DNA of 64,000 nt from contig OZ241334.1 in the NCBI GenBank assembly GCA_965200035.1, forward strand, positions 3,348,001 through 3,412,000, written 5' to 3'. The first letter of the stretch is position 1. The number at the start of each line of letters is the position of its first letter. Positions 16,666 to 27,300 of this stretch are shown here, piece by piece. The stretch comes from UBA1952 sp965200035 (GTDB lineage: Bacteria; Bacteroidota; Bacteroidia; Chitinophagales; Chitinophagaceae). The notes under the pieces were generated by a model that had not been told where the DNA came from, searched no databases, and saw only the letters and a list, made by a program, of their open reading frames with translations. The translations under genes and the position numbers were made by a program.

Positions 16666-18192
16666 TTATCGGCGCCGCCGTGAGCCTACGCCCAATGACC
16701 CAAGCAGTGAGCGCACAATCGCATTGCCTGCCGTGCGCAGCATACTTTTGACCACTGTATTCTCACCCATCGATTCCCAGAAGCCTTTTTCTTCCTTCCC
16801 TTTTGCCGCTTCCTGCTTAGCCGGCGCTTCTTCCTGCGCCTGCGCTATCTTCTGATTAAGCATTTCAAAAGCGCTATCGCGGTCCACTGTCTGCGCATAT
16901 TTGCTCACCAGCGGAGATGCTGATACCAGACCGGCTATCTCCTGTGGAGTAAGCACATCCATCCGTGATTTAGGCGGGTAGAGCATTGTACTGACGAGCG
17001 GGGTAGGAATGCCTTTCTCATTCAGCAGTGTGACCAACGCCTCACCGATGCCCAGTTGGGTGATGAGGTCTTCTGTTTTATAAAATTCGCTTTGCGGATA
17101 GTTGGCCGCTGTCTGCACAATCGTCTTGCGGTCGGCCGCGGTAAAAGCGCGAAGCGCATGCTGTATTTTCAATCCAAGCTGGCTCAGCACAGAAGCGGAA
17201 ATATCCATCGGGTTTTGCGTGCAGAAAAAAATGCCAACGCCTTTGGAGCGGATGAGCTTGATCACCGTTTCCAGCTGTTTGATCAATACATCGCTGGCCT
17301 CGCTGAAGATCAGGTGCGCCTCGTCGATAATCATCACCAGCTTCGGCTGATCTACATCGCCGGCCTCCGGCAGGGTAGCGTAGAGTTCGGAAAGCAACTG
17401 CAGCATAAACGTAGAAAACAGCTTTGGGCGATCCTGCAAATCCGTAACCCTTACAATCGAGATCATGCCGCGACCATCCGGCGCGATGCACATCAGATCA
17501 TTCACCTCAAAAGATTTTTCCCCGAAAAAAACATCTGCGCCCTGCTGTTGCAACTCCACCACTTTGCGCATGATCGTACCGATGGATGCCGGCGAAAGCG
17601 AGCCATAGGCAGCGGCCAACTCGTCCTTTCCTTCATTGGCCGCCCACTGCATGATGCGCTGCAGGTCCTTCAGATCGAGCAGCGGCATTGCATGGTCGTC
17701 ACAGTATTTAAAGAGCATGGCCAGAATGCCTTCCTGCGTATCATTCAGCCCAAGAATTTTGGCTAATAGCACAGGTCCGAACTCGGTAACGGTAGCCCTA
17801 AGCCTTACGCCCGGCTCACTGCTCAGGGAAAGCAGCTCTACCGGATAGGCAGATGGCCTGAAGTCGATGTGCAACTGATTGATCCGCTCCGCCAGCTTAT
17901 CATTGGCCGTGCCACTTGCCGCAATGCCGCTCAGGTCGCCCTTGATATCCATCAGCAATACCGGCACACTGGCATCGCTGAGTCCTTCGGCCAGCAGTTG
18001 CAGCGTCTTTGTCTTGCCCGTACCCGTAGCGCCGCTGATGAGCCCATGCCTGTTCATCGTCTTGAGTGGGACTTTTACGATTGTATCTGCATGAACGGTG
18101 CCATCCAGCATAGCCGCTCCAATGTTGATGGCTGCACCTTTGAATGAATAGCCGTCCTGAATGGCTGCTGTAAATTGAGTCTGATCGGGCAT
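16666..18192 (-). CDS. HerA-like ATPase, DUF853 family
   Basis: 508 residues from the ATG at 18192; the longer frame to 18255 would overlap the ASCH gene. Walker A is GATGTGKT (54-61) and Walker B is LVMIIDEAHLIF, followed by a HerA/FtsK-like core (VGIFFCTQNPMDIS). Family DUF853 belongs to the HerA/VirB4 hexameric ATPase group that may move DNA or proteins, but no role is established. The tail ends in a Gly/Ser/Arg stretch (GVGSRRRR). It is the last gene of a minus-strand run: acyl-CoA dehydrogenase, ASCH protein, this ATPase. Confidence 0.88.
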   Translation of the reverse strand: MPDQTQFTAAIQDGYSFKGAAINIGAAMLDGTVHADTIVKVPLKTMNRHGLISGATGTGKTKTLQLLAEGLSDASVPVLLMDIKGDLSGIAASGTANDKLAERINQLHIDFRPSAYPVELLSLSSEPGVRLRATVTEFGPVLLAKILGLNDTQEGILAMLFKYCDDHAMPLLDLKDLQRIMQWAANEGKDELAAAYGSLSPASIGTIMRKVVELQQQGADVFFGEKSFEVNDLMCIAPDGRGMISIVRVTDLQDRPKLFSTFMLQLLSELYATLPEAGDVDQPKLVMIIDEAHLIFSEASDVLIKQLETVIKLIRSKGVGIFFCTQNPMDISASVLSQLGLKIQHALRAFTAADRKTIVQTAANYPQSEFYKTEDLITQLGIGEALVTLLNEKGIPTPLVSTMLYPPKSRMDVLTPQEIAGLVSASPLVSKYAQTVDRDSAFEMLNQKIAQAQEEAPAKQEAAKGKEEKGFWESMGENTVVKSMLRTAGNAIVRSLLGSLGVGSRRRR

Positions 18193-18242
18193 GATGTAGA
18201 AGCGTTTTCGAAAGAAACCGGATGTAAAATAATGGCCTTTCC

Positions 18243-18641
18243 TCAGAACTCCCACAATCCCAGCCGGCCGGTAGCGGGAATGGGCTCATCAAATAAAACG
18301 GCTTTTTGGAACAGCCAGCAATATTTACCACTGTAGCTTCCGAATGCCCTTTCTTCCAGTGTCTTTGCTTCCCAATGTTCCTGCGTACTGGTCATTTGTT
18401 CACAGGCAATGATGTCGGTGAGCATTACCTCGCCAATAATCACTCCGAAAGGAAGCTGGCTGAAATCCGGAACAGCATCCTGCATTTGAAGCAATGGCAG
18501 AATGGATTTTCCTGCCTTTGACTTGGAGGCATGAATGAAAAGAGGGCCACGGTAGCCCGTAGCCCAGCTTCTTGTCTCGATTGTTTTCAGGCCCATGACC
18601 ACCAGCGACGCCCAGGGCTGCATCAGGGATAATACTTTCAA
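18243..18641 (-). CDS. ASCH-domain protein
   Basis: 132 residues made almost wholly of an ASCH (PUA-like) domain: N-terminal VLSLMQPWASLVVMGLKTIE, then RGPLFIHASK, the usual strand order of the family. ASCH proteins bind RNA or modified nucleosides; some are N4-acetylcytidine amidohydrolases. The specific activity is unknown. It starts 11 bp after the acyl-CoA dehydrogenase stop and ends about 50 bp before the ATPase start, so the three are probably co-transcribed. Confidence 0.85.
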   Translation of the reverse strand: MKVLSLMQPWASLVVMGLKTIETRSWATGYRGPLFIHASKSKAGKSILPLLQMQDAVPDFSQLPFGVIIGEVMLTDIIACEQMTSTQEHWEAKTLEERAFGSYSGKYCWLFQKAVLFDEPIPATGRLGLWEF

Positions 18642-18652
18642 TACTGCTTCTT

Positions 18653-20434
18653 TTAAAACGGATATTTTCCGGCTTCCAGCACACTTGCTGCCACTCGGCG
18701 GCGGGCATCCCTGGTATTGAAATTATCAGTTTTTGTAAAGCGCTTCAGACCCATCAGCATCATGCGCTGCTCATCGCCTTCGGCAAATGCATTGATCGCA
18801 TTCTTGCCATTGTGGTTGATGCGGTCTGCGGCATCTGCTAGAAATATATGCGCCATATCCATCGCCAGATCTGCATCTTTATGGCTGCTTTCCTTCATCT
18901 TCATCGCGCGCAGCAGCAGGCTTTCCGCTTCAAACGTATCGATCGCCATATCTGCCAGGTTCATCAAAATCTCCTGCTCACCTTCTATCTTCATCATCAG
19001 CTTCTGCACTGCAGCGCCGGCGCCCATCAGCACCGCTTTCTTGAAATTGGCAATCACCTTTAGCTCTGCTGCAAACTGCGCATCATCCGTACTGAAATCC
19101 GGAATGCTCATCAGCTCTTTCTGAATAGCCATCGCCGGCGACATGAGGTTGATACGGCCTTTCATAGCGCGCTTCAGGTACATATCCAGCACCAATAACC
19201 TATTGATCTCGTTGGTGCCTTCAAAGATGCGGTTGATGCGGCTGTCGCGATAAGCGCGGCTGATATTGTATTCATCTGAAAAGCCATTGCCGCCGTGTAT
19301 CTGCACGCCTTCGTCCACCACATAATCCAACGTTTCCGAGCCGATCACCTTGAGCATGGCACATTCGATGGCATATTCTTCCGCTGCGCCGAGCAAAGTC
19401 TCGCTCTGTGGCTTGCCGGCTGTGCGCAGCTCTGTTTCTTTTTCATCGATCCATGCGGCAGTGCGGTAAAGCGCAGCATCCGTAGCGAAAATGCGCAAGG
19501 TCATCTCAGCGAGCTTATGCTGAATAGCGCCAAACGTAGCGATCGGCACTTTGAACTGCTCACGGGTCTTTGCGTAATGAATGGTGGTTTCCAGCGCGCG
19601 CTTGGCGCCGCCCTGCGCCGCAGCACAGAGCTTCAGCCGGCCGATGTTCAGAATATTGAAAGCGATCACGTGACCTCTTCCGATCTCGCCCAGCAGGTTC
19701 TCTTTAGGTATTTCGCAATTCTCAAAAAAGACCTGGCAGGTGCTCGAGCCTTTGATGCCCATCTTATGCTCTTCGGGACCAACTGTAAGTCCGGGTGCGC
19801 CGCGTTCAACGATAAACGCAGAGAACTTATCTCCATCGAGCTTTGCAAATACGGTGAACACGTCTGCGAAGCCTGCATTGGTAATCCATATCTTCTGTCC
19901 GTTGAGGATGTATTTGGTGCCATCATCGCTCAGCTTAGCCGTGGTGCGCGCGCTCAGGGCGTCGGAGCCGGAGTTGGGCTCTGTCAGGGCATAAGAGGCT
20001 TTCATTCCGCCGGTAGCCAGCTTCGGAATATATTTTGCCTTTTGCTCTTCTGTGCCAAAGTAAAGAATGGGCAATGAGCCAATGCCATTATGAGCAGCCA
20101 TCGCTACCGCAAAGGAGTGCCCGCCTCCCAGGCATTCATTCACCAGGGTAGCCGTTACAAAATCTTTGCCCAGTCCGCCCAATTCTTCCGGAAATGCAGC
20201 GCCGAGCAGCCCCAGTTCACCGGCTTTCTCCAATAATTTTGGCATCAGTCCCGGTTCCTGCTTATCTATGGCATCCAGATTAGGGAGCACTTCTTTTTCT
20301 ATAAACTCGCTGCACATGCTTTCAATCATATGCTGCTCTTCCGTAAAATCTTCGGGCGTGTAAGTCTCTTTTGTAGCAGATGGCTGAATGAGGAAATTGC
20401 CGCCTGTAAGCATTGGTGCCGTTTGTGCTTCCAT
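18653..20434 (-). CDS. Acyl-CoA dehydrogenase
   Basis: 593 residues, the longer acyl-CoA dehydrogenase form common in Bacteroidota. It carries the FAD and substrate-binding segments (ASYALTEPNSGSDA, NGQKIWITNAGFADVF) and the catalytic-base segment RINRIFEGTNEINR (Glu of EGT, about residue 410), then a C-terminal helical extension. It makes the first alpha-beta double bond in acyl-CoA beta-oxidation using FAD and passes electrons to ETF. Chain-length preference is not visible. Confidence 0.93.
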   Translation of the reverse strand: MEAQTAPMLTGGNFLIQPSATKETYTPEDFTEEQHMIESMCSEFIEKEVLPNLDAIDKQEPGLMPKLLEKAGELGLLGAAFPEELGGLGKDFVTATLVNECLGGGHSFAVAMAAHNGIGSLPILYFGTEEQKAKYIPKLATGGMKASYALTEPNSGSDALSARTTAKLSDDGTKYILNGQKIWITNAGFADVFTVFAKLDGDKFSAFIVERGAPGLTVGPEEHKMGIKGSSTCQVFFENCEIPKENLLGEIGRGHVIAFNILNIGRLKLCAAAQGGAKRALETTIHYAKTREQFKVPIATFGAIQHKLAEMTLRIFATDAALYRTAAWIDEKETELRTAGKPQSETLLGAAEEYAIECAMLKVIGSETLDYVVDEGVQIHGGNGFSDEYNISRAYRDSRINRIFEGTNEINRLLVLDMYLKRAMKGRINLMSPAMAIQKELMSIPDFSTDDAQFAAELKVIANFKKAVLMGAGAAVQKLMMKIEGEQEILMNLADMAIDTFEAESLLLRAMKMKESSHKDADLAMDMAHIFLADAADRINHNGKNAINAFAEGDEQRMMLMGLKRFTKTDNFNTRDARRRVAASVLEAGKYPF

Positions 20435-20584
20435 ATTTTAAAGAGCTGTTTTTTGCTAACTAAAGCTAACGAATTATCACGGCATTCATTCCGCGCACGA
20501 TCGGCTCTGCGGGATTGTAACATTTCTCTAAATAATAAGAATAGACTGTAGAAAAGCCAATGCATTTTCCCTGACGGGAAAGCC

Positions 20585-20592
20585 TACTTTTG
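20585..20592 (+). promoter_or_regulatory. TAnnTTTG promoter very close to the hydrolase start
   Basis: TACTTTTG is an exact -7 match ending only 12 bp before the ATG at 20605, which predicts an mRNA leader of about 6 nt. Confidence 0.5.
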
Positions 20593-20604
20593 ACGCATTA
20601 ATCA

Positions 20605-21414
20605 ATGACATCGGGCTATATCAATTCCGGAGATCAGCGCCTCCATTACCTGCAATGGGGCAGCGGCAGGCGACTGCTGCTGGCTATGCATGGCTACAGC
20701 AATAATGCTGCTATGTTCTCCGCTCTTGCCCGCAAGCTGGAGCAGGAGTACACCATCGTATCGCTGGACCTTCCTCATCATGGCAGCAGTGAATGGAACA
20801 GCATGAAGCCGTGGACGAAGCAGGAGCTGGAGGCTACCGCGCAGGCGTTGATGAAGATGCACCATGCAGACAGGCTAACGCTTGCAGGATTTTCGATCGG
20901 TGGCAGAATATGCCTGACGCTGGCAGAGTTGATGCCGCAGTATATCGAACAGATGGTGCTCATAGCGCCGGACGGATTGGTGCCGAACCGTTTTTACCAA
21001 TTTGTAACGGGCAATGCAGCGGGCAGGCGATTATTCAGTCATTTTCTGGATAAGCCGGAAGGATATATGAATCTGCTCTTTTGGCTAGAAAAACGGAAGA
21101 TGCTGGATGCCTCAAAAAACAAATTTGTGGCACAATATACCGCTGCAACTCATGCACGGGCTTTTCTGAAGAAAGTTTGGCCTAACCTTCGCTTGCTGGT
21201 TCCCGATCAGCAGCGCCTGCGCAGGGGGATTGAGCAATATAACATACCAGTCAGTCTGTTTATGGGGCATTACGACCGCGTGATTCCACTGAAGAATGCT
21301 GAAATATTTGCCGCAGGATCAGGCTTAGTAAAAGTGCATGTGCTGGAGAAAGGGCACCGCGTGATGGATGAGCAGAGCCTTGATGTAATCACGCAAAGCT
21401 TCCTGAAAGCGTGA
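20605..21414 (+). CDS. Alpha/beta-fold hydrolase
   Basis: 269 residues with a typical hydrolase core: LLAMHGYSNN oxyanion turn, nucleophile elbow GFSIGG (S97), acid in GHYDRVIP and His in EKGHRVMD. No signal peptide is seen. The substrate is unknown; lipase, esterase or C-C hydrolase activity is possible. Its stop overlaps the next gene's GTG start (GTGA), so it is translationally coupled to the glycosyltransferase. Confidence 0.88.
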   Translation: MTSGYINSGDQRLHYLQWGSGRRLLLAMHGYSNNAAMFSALARKLEQEYTIVSLDLPHHGSSEWNSMKPWTKQELEATAQALMKMHHADRLTLAGFSIGGRICLTLAELMPQYIEQMVLIAPDGLVPNRFYQFVTGNAAGRRLFSHFLDKPEGYMNLLFWLEKRKMLDASKNKFVAQYTAATHARAFLKKVWPNLRLLVPDQQRLRRGIEQYNIPVSLFMGHYDRVIPLKNAEIFAAGSGLVKVHVLEKGHRVMDEQSLDVITQSFLKA

Positions 21415-22550
21415 GCGCTGTAGTCATTATATCCATATTGCTATGCGGTGCCTATGCCGTGCTGATGGCGCATTATCTGGCCGGATGGCTGTTGCAGCGG
21501 CGGGTGCAGCCTTTAATAAATTTGCCTGTTACTACAGTCAGCATTATTATCCCTGCAAGAAATGAAGCGCAGAACATCGGGAACTGTATCAACGCGATAC
21601 TGGCGCAGGATTATCCACAGCACCTGTTTGAGATTATTGTGACAGATGATTTTTCGGAAGATGGAACTGCTGCGGCTGTACGATCTTTTGATAGCAGGCA
21701 TGTAAAGCTGATACGGCTCAGCGATGTAATTACAGCCAGGGAGTCGATCACTGCATTTAAAAAACTAGCGCTTGGTACAGGCATTGCGCAAAGCATAGGC
21801 GATCTGATTATCACCACAGATGCCGATTGTACTATGGGCAACCAATGGCTGCGGACGATTGTGTCTGCCTATGAGCAGCAAGAGGCGAAAATGATTATTG
21901 CCCCGGTTGATTTTACCACGGATAACAGTGCCGTACAACTGTTCCAATCACTGGACTTTATGACGATGCAGGGCATTACGGCTGCTGCAAATCGTTTGAA
22001 GCTCGGCTATATGGCCAATGGTGCTAATCTCGCATTCAGCCGGGCAGCTTTTGACGCGATCGGCGGCTATGAAGGAACCACGCACATTGCATCGGGCGAT
22101 GATTATCTGCTGCTGGTGAAGATGGGGGCGCATTTTTCCAACGGTATTTGTTATCTGAAGGACCGGAAAGCTATTGTGCATACATCGCCTCAGCCTACCT
22201 GGCGTGCTTTGCTGAACCAGCGGATCAGGTGGGCTTCCAAAAGCGGGAAGTATAAAGATGATCGCCTTACGGTTATGCTGATTATCGTTTACCTATTCAA
22301 CGTGTGGCTGATCGCGCTGTTCTGTGTTGGTTTGTTTGTATCTGCCTGCCTTCATCTTTTCATTATCTTGCTATGTATTAAGATTGTATTGGAAATTATT
22401 TTTTTGTTACCTGTTTCGCGCTTTTTTGGAAAAGAGAAACAATTACTTTTGTTTCCATTATTGCAACCGCTACACATAGTGTATATAGGTTTGGCAGGGT
22501 TTTTGGGGTATATTGGCAAATATGAATGGAAAGGGCGCAGCATGAGCTGA
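21411..22550 (+). CDS. Membrane-anchored family 2 glycosyltransferase
   Basis: 379 residues starting at a GTG that overlaps the upstream stop by 4 bp. One N-terminal membrane helix precedes a GT2 (GT-A fold) domain: VSIIIPARNEAQNI, then TTDADCT (DxD), ASGDDYLLLVKM and the acceptor-side NQRIRWASK (QxxRW-like). Two or three C-terminal membrane helices follow (about 285-365). QxxRW suggests a processive or lipid-linked transferase acting at the inner membrane; sugar and acceptor are unknown. Confidence 0.9.
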   Translation: MSAVVIISILLCGAYAVLMAHYLAGWLLQRRVQPLINLPVTTVSIIIPARNEAQNIGNCINAILAQDYPQHLFEIIVTDDFSEDGTAAAVRSFDSRHVKLIRLSDVITARESITAFKKLALGTGIAQSIGDLIITTDADCTMGNQWLRTIVSAYEQQEAKMIIAPVDFTTDNSAVQLFQSLDFMTMQGITAAANRLKLGYMANGANLAFSRAAFDAIGGYEGTTHIASGDDYLLLVKMGAHFSNGICYLKDRKAIVHTSPQPTWRALLNQRIRWASKSGKYKDDRLTVMLIIVYLFNVWLIALFCVGLFVSACLHLFIILLCIKIVLEIIFLLPVSRFFGKEKQLLLFPLLQPLHIVYIGLAGFLGYIGKYEWKGRSMS

Positions 22551-23005
22551 TGGCCGCCGATGCTTACTTTTTAAATCACCACCCGCACATGCGCAAAGTC
22601 GTCTTTCTGGTTATCTTTCTGCTGCTGGTCAGTGTGACCTTCTATATGTACTGGTATTATTACAACGCAGCCGGTGCCGGTACCAAGGAAGGAATGCTGC
22701 AGAACTTTGCGCGTCGTGGCAATGTATTCAAGACCTATGAGGGCGATATGATCCAGATGGGCTTCGGGATGCGCGGCAGCAGCATCAGCTCCAATGTATT
22801 TCACTTTAGCGTAGCCGATGAGCGGATTGCCGATTCTCTGGAGCATCACTGCCAGGGAAAGCTGGTGTTGCTACATTATACACAATACCGCAGAAGCCTT
22901 CCGTGGCGCGGTGAAAATTACACGAGCAAAAACCCGGATCAGAAGCCCGGACAGTACATTGTAGATCGCATCGAGCAGGTGCGGGATGCAAACTTTACTT
23001 ATTAA
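22550..23005 (+). CDS. Small inner-membrane-anchored protein, uncharacterised
   Basis: One N-terminal membrane helix (VVFLVIFLLLVSVTFYMYWY) is followed by a soluble domain with NFARRGNVFKTYEGDM and a C-terminal PWRGENY...YIVDRIEQV. Similar uncharacterised proteins recur in Bacteroidota, from memory. I place the start at the ATG at 22550, which overlaps the upstream stop (TGATG); the ATG at 22589, right before the helix, is equally possible. Probably the third gene of the hydrolase-glycosyltransferase operon. No function proposed. Confidence 0.75.
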   Translation: MAADAYFLNHHPHMRKVVFLVIFLLLVSVTFYMYWYYYNAAGAGTKEGMLQNFARRGNVFKTYEGDMIQMGFGMRGSSISSNVFHFSVADERIADSLEHHCQGKLVLLHYTQYRRSLPWRGENYTSKNPDQKPGQYIVDRIEQVRDANFTY

Positions 23006-23090
23006 GATTTAGCGGCCCGTTATTATTGGCTATTAATCAGCTTTTTAGATTGCCAATTTCGTTTTGTAGAATATCATTGAAATTTAAAAA

Positions 23091-23138
23091 ATACGTGCTA
23101 CTACGTATATAGGCCGCTATTAGCGGACAGCATCTTTG
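23091..23138 (+). promoter_or_regulatory. Two palindromes over a candidate promoter
   Basis: ATACGT (23091-23096) and ACGTAT (23103-23108) form an inverted repeat with a 6-bp spacer. CCGCTA and TAGCGG around one T form a perfect 13-bp palindrome at 23114-23126. CATCTTTG (23131-23138) is a seven-of-eight match to the -7 word. The palindromes would cover the -33 region, as operators often do. Confidence 0.5.
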
Positions 23139-23171
23139 TATTACCAATTAATTCGTAAAACAAAGTTTGCT

Positions 23172-24245
23172 ATGAAAAAAATATTACAAATATTCATTCT
23201 GGTGTTCGGCGCAGTAGCTACGCATGCTGCCGTGATCAATGTGAGTAATTCTCCAACAGCTCCGGTGAATCCACCTTATGCGTATAATAATCTGCAAACT
23301 GCGATCAATGCGGCTTCTGACGGCGACAGCCTGTATGTGAATGGCACCAATATTTCGTATGGCGACATCACGATATCCAACAAAACAATCACATTTATCG
23401 GCGCCGGCTACGGCAGCAACCTGCAAAGCAATTTTCAGGCACGCACGCGTATTGGAAATATTGAATTCACCGGCTTTACCGGTACTAAAAATATTGTACT
23501 GGCAGGTATGGTCGTGGAAGGAGAAATCTATACCACAGGCTCTGCTGCTGCAATCAGTAATCTGGTGATTGAGCGCACTGCCGTGGCGCGCTTATCGGCC
23601 CAGTGCAATAATCTGATTATACGGCAATCCCTGTTTGAACCTGTAAATAACGGAGCCAAGCCTTTTGCGCCAATCGTGCTGGGCAGCGCTATTATCCAGA
23701 ACAGCGTATTTGCCGGAGATATAGGCAATGGCATGAGCATAGGCAGCTCTCTTTGGGAAAACAATATTTTCAAGCGCGTGTATGCTTACTACTCCGATTA
23801 CGGCAGAATCACGAACATCAATGGCACCGGCATTTTTAAGAACAACATCTTCAATGACGGAGTGGATATATCCGTCAGCAACTGCACGTTCAACAATAAC
23901 CTTTTTGTAAGCCAGACATCGCTGATCAATGGAAACAGCGGCACCGGAAATGTGTTCAACACAACTGCAGGATTTGTGAACAATGCAGGTCCCAATGATA
24001 TCATCGGCAAGGAAAATTTCTGCAGCGCGGTGGATTATCACCTTGCCACCGGCAGTGTGGCGCTCACAGCGGGTCCCGGCAATACTGAAATCGGCATTTA
24101 TGGCGGCACCAATGCGCTGCCTGCTATGGCTGTATTGAATGGGGTACCTGCTATGCCGCGCATCACGGAAATGAATCTGCAGAACATCTCTGTATCTCCC
24201 AATGGAAGCCTCAACGTGCAGTTGAAAGCGGTCAAGGAAAACTAG
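23172..24245 (+). CDS. Secreted right-handed beta-helix protein
   Basis: 357 residues from the ATG at 23172, chosen because the signal peptide starts there (MKKILQIFILVFGAVATHAA). The mature part starts with NNLQTAINAASDGDSLYVNG, the usual opening of pectate lyase-like beta-helices, followed by many short Asn-rich turns (ENNIFKRV, KNNIFND, NNNLFVS). No catalytic residues can be named and no T9SS sorting domain is seen. The giant surface protein starts about 60 bp downstream, suggesting one operon and a shared surface role. Confidence 0.82.
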   Translation: MKKILQIFILVFGAVATHAAVINVSNSPTAPVNPPYAYNNLQTAINAASDGDSLYVNGTNISYGDITISNKTITFIGAGYGSNLQSNFQARTRIGNIEFTGFTGTKNIVLAGMVVEGEIYTTGSAAAISNLVIERTAVARLSAQCNNLIIRQSLFEPVNNGAKPFAPIVLGSAIIQNSVFAGDIGNGMSIGSSLWENNIFKRVYAYYSDYGRITNINGTGIFKNNIFNDGVDISVSNCTFNNNLFVSQTSLINGNSGTGNVFNTTAGFVNNAGPNDIIGKENFCSAVDYHLATGSVALTAGPGNTEIGIYGGTNALPAMAVLNGVPAMPRITEMNLQNISVSPNGSLNVQLKAVKEN

Positions 24246-24304
24246 CAGTCAGCCATTGGCTTTACTGCCTGTAATTTTCCTTTCATCCTTTAATAGCTCA
24301 TGCT

Positions 24305-27300
24305 ATGAGATCAATCTTTACCTTACTCAGGGCGCTGCTCTGCTGTCTTGTGGTTGCCTGCAGTGCGGGTCGCCTGGCCGCGCAGGTAAGCAGTTTCGAA
24401 TATTTTTTTGATGCCGATCCCGGTCTGGGAAATGGCATATCTGTCAATTCCGGATTCACTGCCGGGCAGATGGTGGACTTCAACATGAGCATACCACTCA
24501 ATGGACTTCAGGCGGGCTTTCATCAATGCTTTTTCAGAGCAAAATCTGCGAATGGTCAATGGGGGCTTTGCCAGTCAAGGGCAGTGTATGTGACCTCTGT
24601 TGCTACGGGTAATGGCGATATTGTAGCCTCAGAATATTTCTTTGATGCTGACCCCGGTGTTGGCCATGCAACATCACTAGCTATTGCTTCAGGTTCTGCC
24701 ATTAATCAGAATGTTGTTATTCCTGTAACCGGGCTTCAACCGGGCTTTCATCAGCTTTATGTTCGTGTAAAAAATACAGGTGGTACCTGGGGATATTATC
24801 AGTCGCGTGCTGTTTATATCAGCACCGTCAGCAATGGCAATGGTGATATTGCCGGCGCAGAATATTTCTTTGATACAGAACCCGGCGTAGGGCATGGAAC
24901 GGCACTTTCTTTAGCCGCTGGCAATCCTGTGCAAAATGTAATGATACCCGTTGGCAGCCTTGCCGCAGGCTTTCATCAGCTTTATGTGCGCATCCGTAAC
25001 ACAAGCAATAGCTGGAGCCATTATCAGACAAGATCATTTGTAGTTGCATCCGCAGCCAATACAGCCAACCGTAAAATTGCCGGCGCAGAATATTATGTAG
25101 ATACCGATCCGGGTGTAGGCCGCGCAATGCCGGTTGTAATCAATCCGCCTGCGGACAATATCAATCAAACCTTCACCTTACCTGTGGCGGGTACGATTAC
25201 AGAAGGCGCACATCAATTGGTGATCCGTGTAAAAAATGAGCAGGGATTGTGGAGCCTTTTTCAGACCAAAGATTTTATTGTAAAAGGAAAGAAACCGGGC
25301 AGTGGATATGCTGTTTCCTTTGATGGCAATGATGATTATGGTACGGCTGCTTTTGCGCAGGATGGTGCTGCAAATACCTTTACTTATGAAGTGTGGGTTA
25401 ATCCCGGATCTTCAGTTATACAAATGGTGAGCCCTGCCAATAGCGGCATTACGGGCACCAGCGGTCAGCATTACATCATCTATCCATCATCGGCTGGCAG
25501 CAGCAATAATGCGGGTTTCGGGCTTTCTGTGGGAGCCAATGGCATTCAGGTATTTGAGCACGCAACCAACTATCTGCCTGCGCTGCTCAGCTGGAATCAC
25601 CCGGTAAATGGCTGGACGCATATAGCCGTGGTGTATGATCAAAAGCAACCTTCGCTGTATGTGAATGGAGTATTGGCAGCAACCGGGCTTACCAGTACGC
25701 GCGACAGTGTCTTTGCCACCACAGAAAAAACGGTGACGATCGGCGGAGGCACTTATGGTAAATATGATGGCCGTATTGATGAGCTGCGCATCTGGAACAC
25801 AGCGCTTTCCGCAAATGATATCCGAAGCTGGATGTGCAAAAAGCTGAAGCCGGGTCATCCGCAATTCAGCAATCTGGCAGGCAGCTTTAACTTTGACGAA
25901 GGCAGCGGACCGGAAGCCTACGATGATTACCGCAGCGGCAAAATCACTTTTTTAAATGGTCCGTCTTTTGCATTGTCCGGCGCACCTTTGGGTGATGTGA
26001 GCGTCAACAGCTATTCAGGAGCTGCTGCTACGGCAAGCCTGTCAAATCCTGTTCGGGGAGATGTATTTACGGCAACTCTTAATAATGGTTCAGCGGATGG
26101 CATTCAGCTTTACTGCGTCACCGACACTCCTAACCATAAAGCAGGAACTACCTGTCTTGGGGGTAATAACGGATACTTTGGTGTCTTTGCTGTGAATGAT
26201 CCCAATGCAGGTTATCAGGCCAGCTATAATTATACAGGCTTGCCTATGGCCGGCTTCAACGAATCGCAGCTAAAGATTTATACCCGCACAGACAATGCAG
26301 CAACACCCTGGACAAATGATACGATAACGGTGGATACTGCTGCAAATACTGCTGCCATCACCGGCAATCAGCGCGGGGAATACATTGTAAGCAACGCCAT
26401 CGTGTCACCAACCATTGCCATCACTGCTGCGCCTGCAACAACCGTTTGTCCAGGTATGCCTGTAATGTTTACCACTGCTATCCTTAATGGCGGCGACAGC
26501 CCTGTGTATCAGTGGAAGAAAAACGGTAATCCTGTAACCGGAGCTACAGCATCTGCCTATACAGACAGCACACTTGCAAATGGTGATTTGATTGCCTGCG
26601 AGCTTGTCAGCAATAGTGCGTGTGTAAGTCCTGCATCTGCTACCAGCGCGGCTTTTACAGCATCAGTCAGCAATAGTCTGACGGCTTCGGTATCTGTTGC
26701 CGCATCACCCGGCTCGGATGTATGTGCCGGTACACAAGTCACATTCACTGCCACACCGGTAAACGGGGGTGCTGCGCCTGTCTATCAGTGGAAAATAAAC
26801 GGGATAGCAAGCGGCGGCAACGCATCCACCTACACCAGCAATTCATTCAGCAATGGCGATGTAGTAACATGCGCTATGAGCACCAATGCACCCTGCGCAG
26901 GACCAGCTATGGTTACCGGCGCTGCGGTAACAATGAACATTACGCCGGTAGTTACACCAACCATCACCATTACCTCCGGCAGCGGAGCTGCTATTTGCAA
27001 TGGCGTGCCTGTGACTTTTATGGCTTCGGTTCAGAATGGCGGAGCAACACCTGTTTATCAATGGAGAAAGAACAACCAGAATGTAGGGGTAAACAGCAAT
27101 GCTTATACAGATAGCGCGCTGAGCAATCAGGATATTATTACGTGCCAGCTTAGCAGCAATGCGCTGTGCGGCAATCCGGTGAATGTAACCAGCAATGGCA
27201 TTGCTATGTTGGTCAATTCTTCTGCTGCGCCGGCTATAGCGATCATCAACAATACCGGAAATACGATCTGCGCAGGAACGGTAGTGACTTTCAATGCAGC

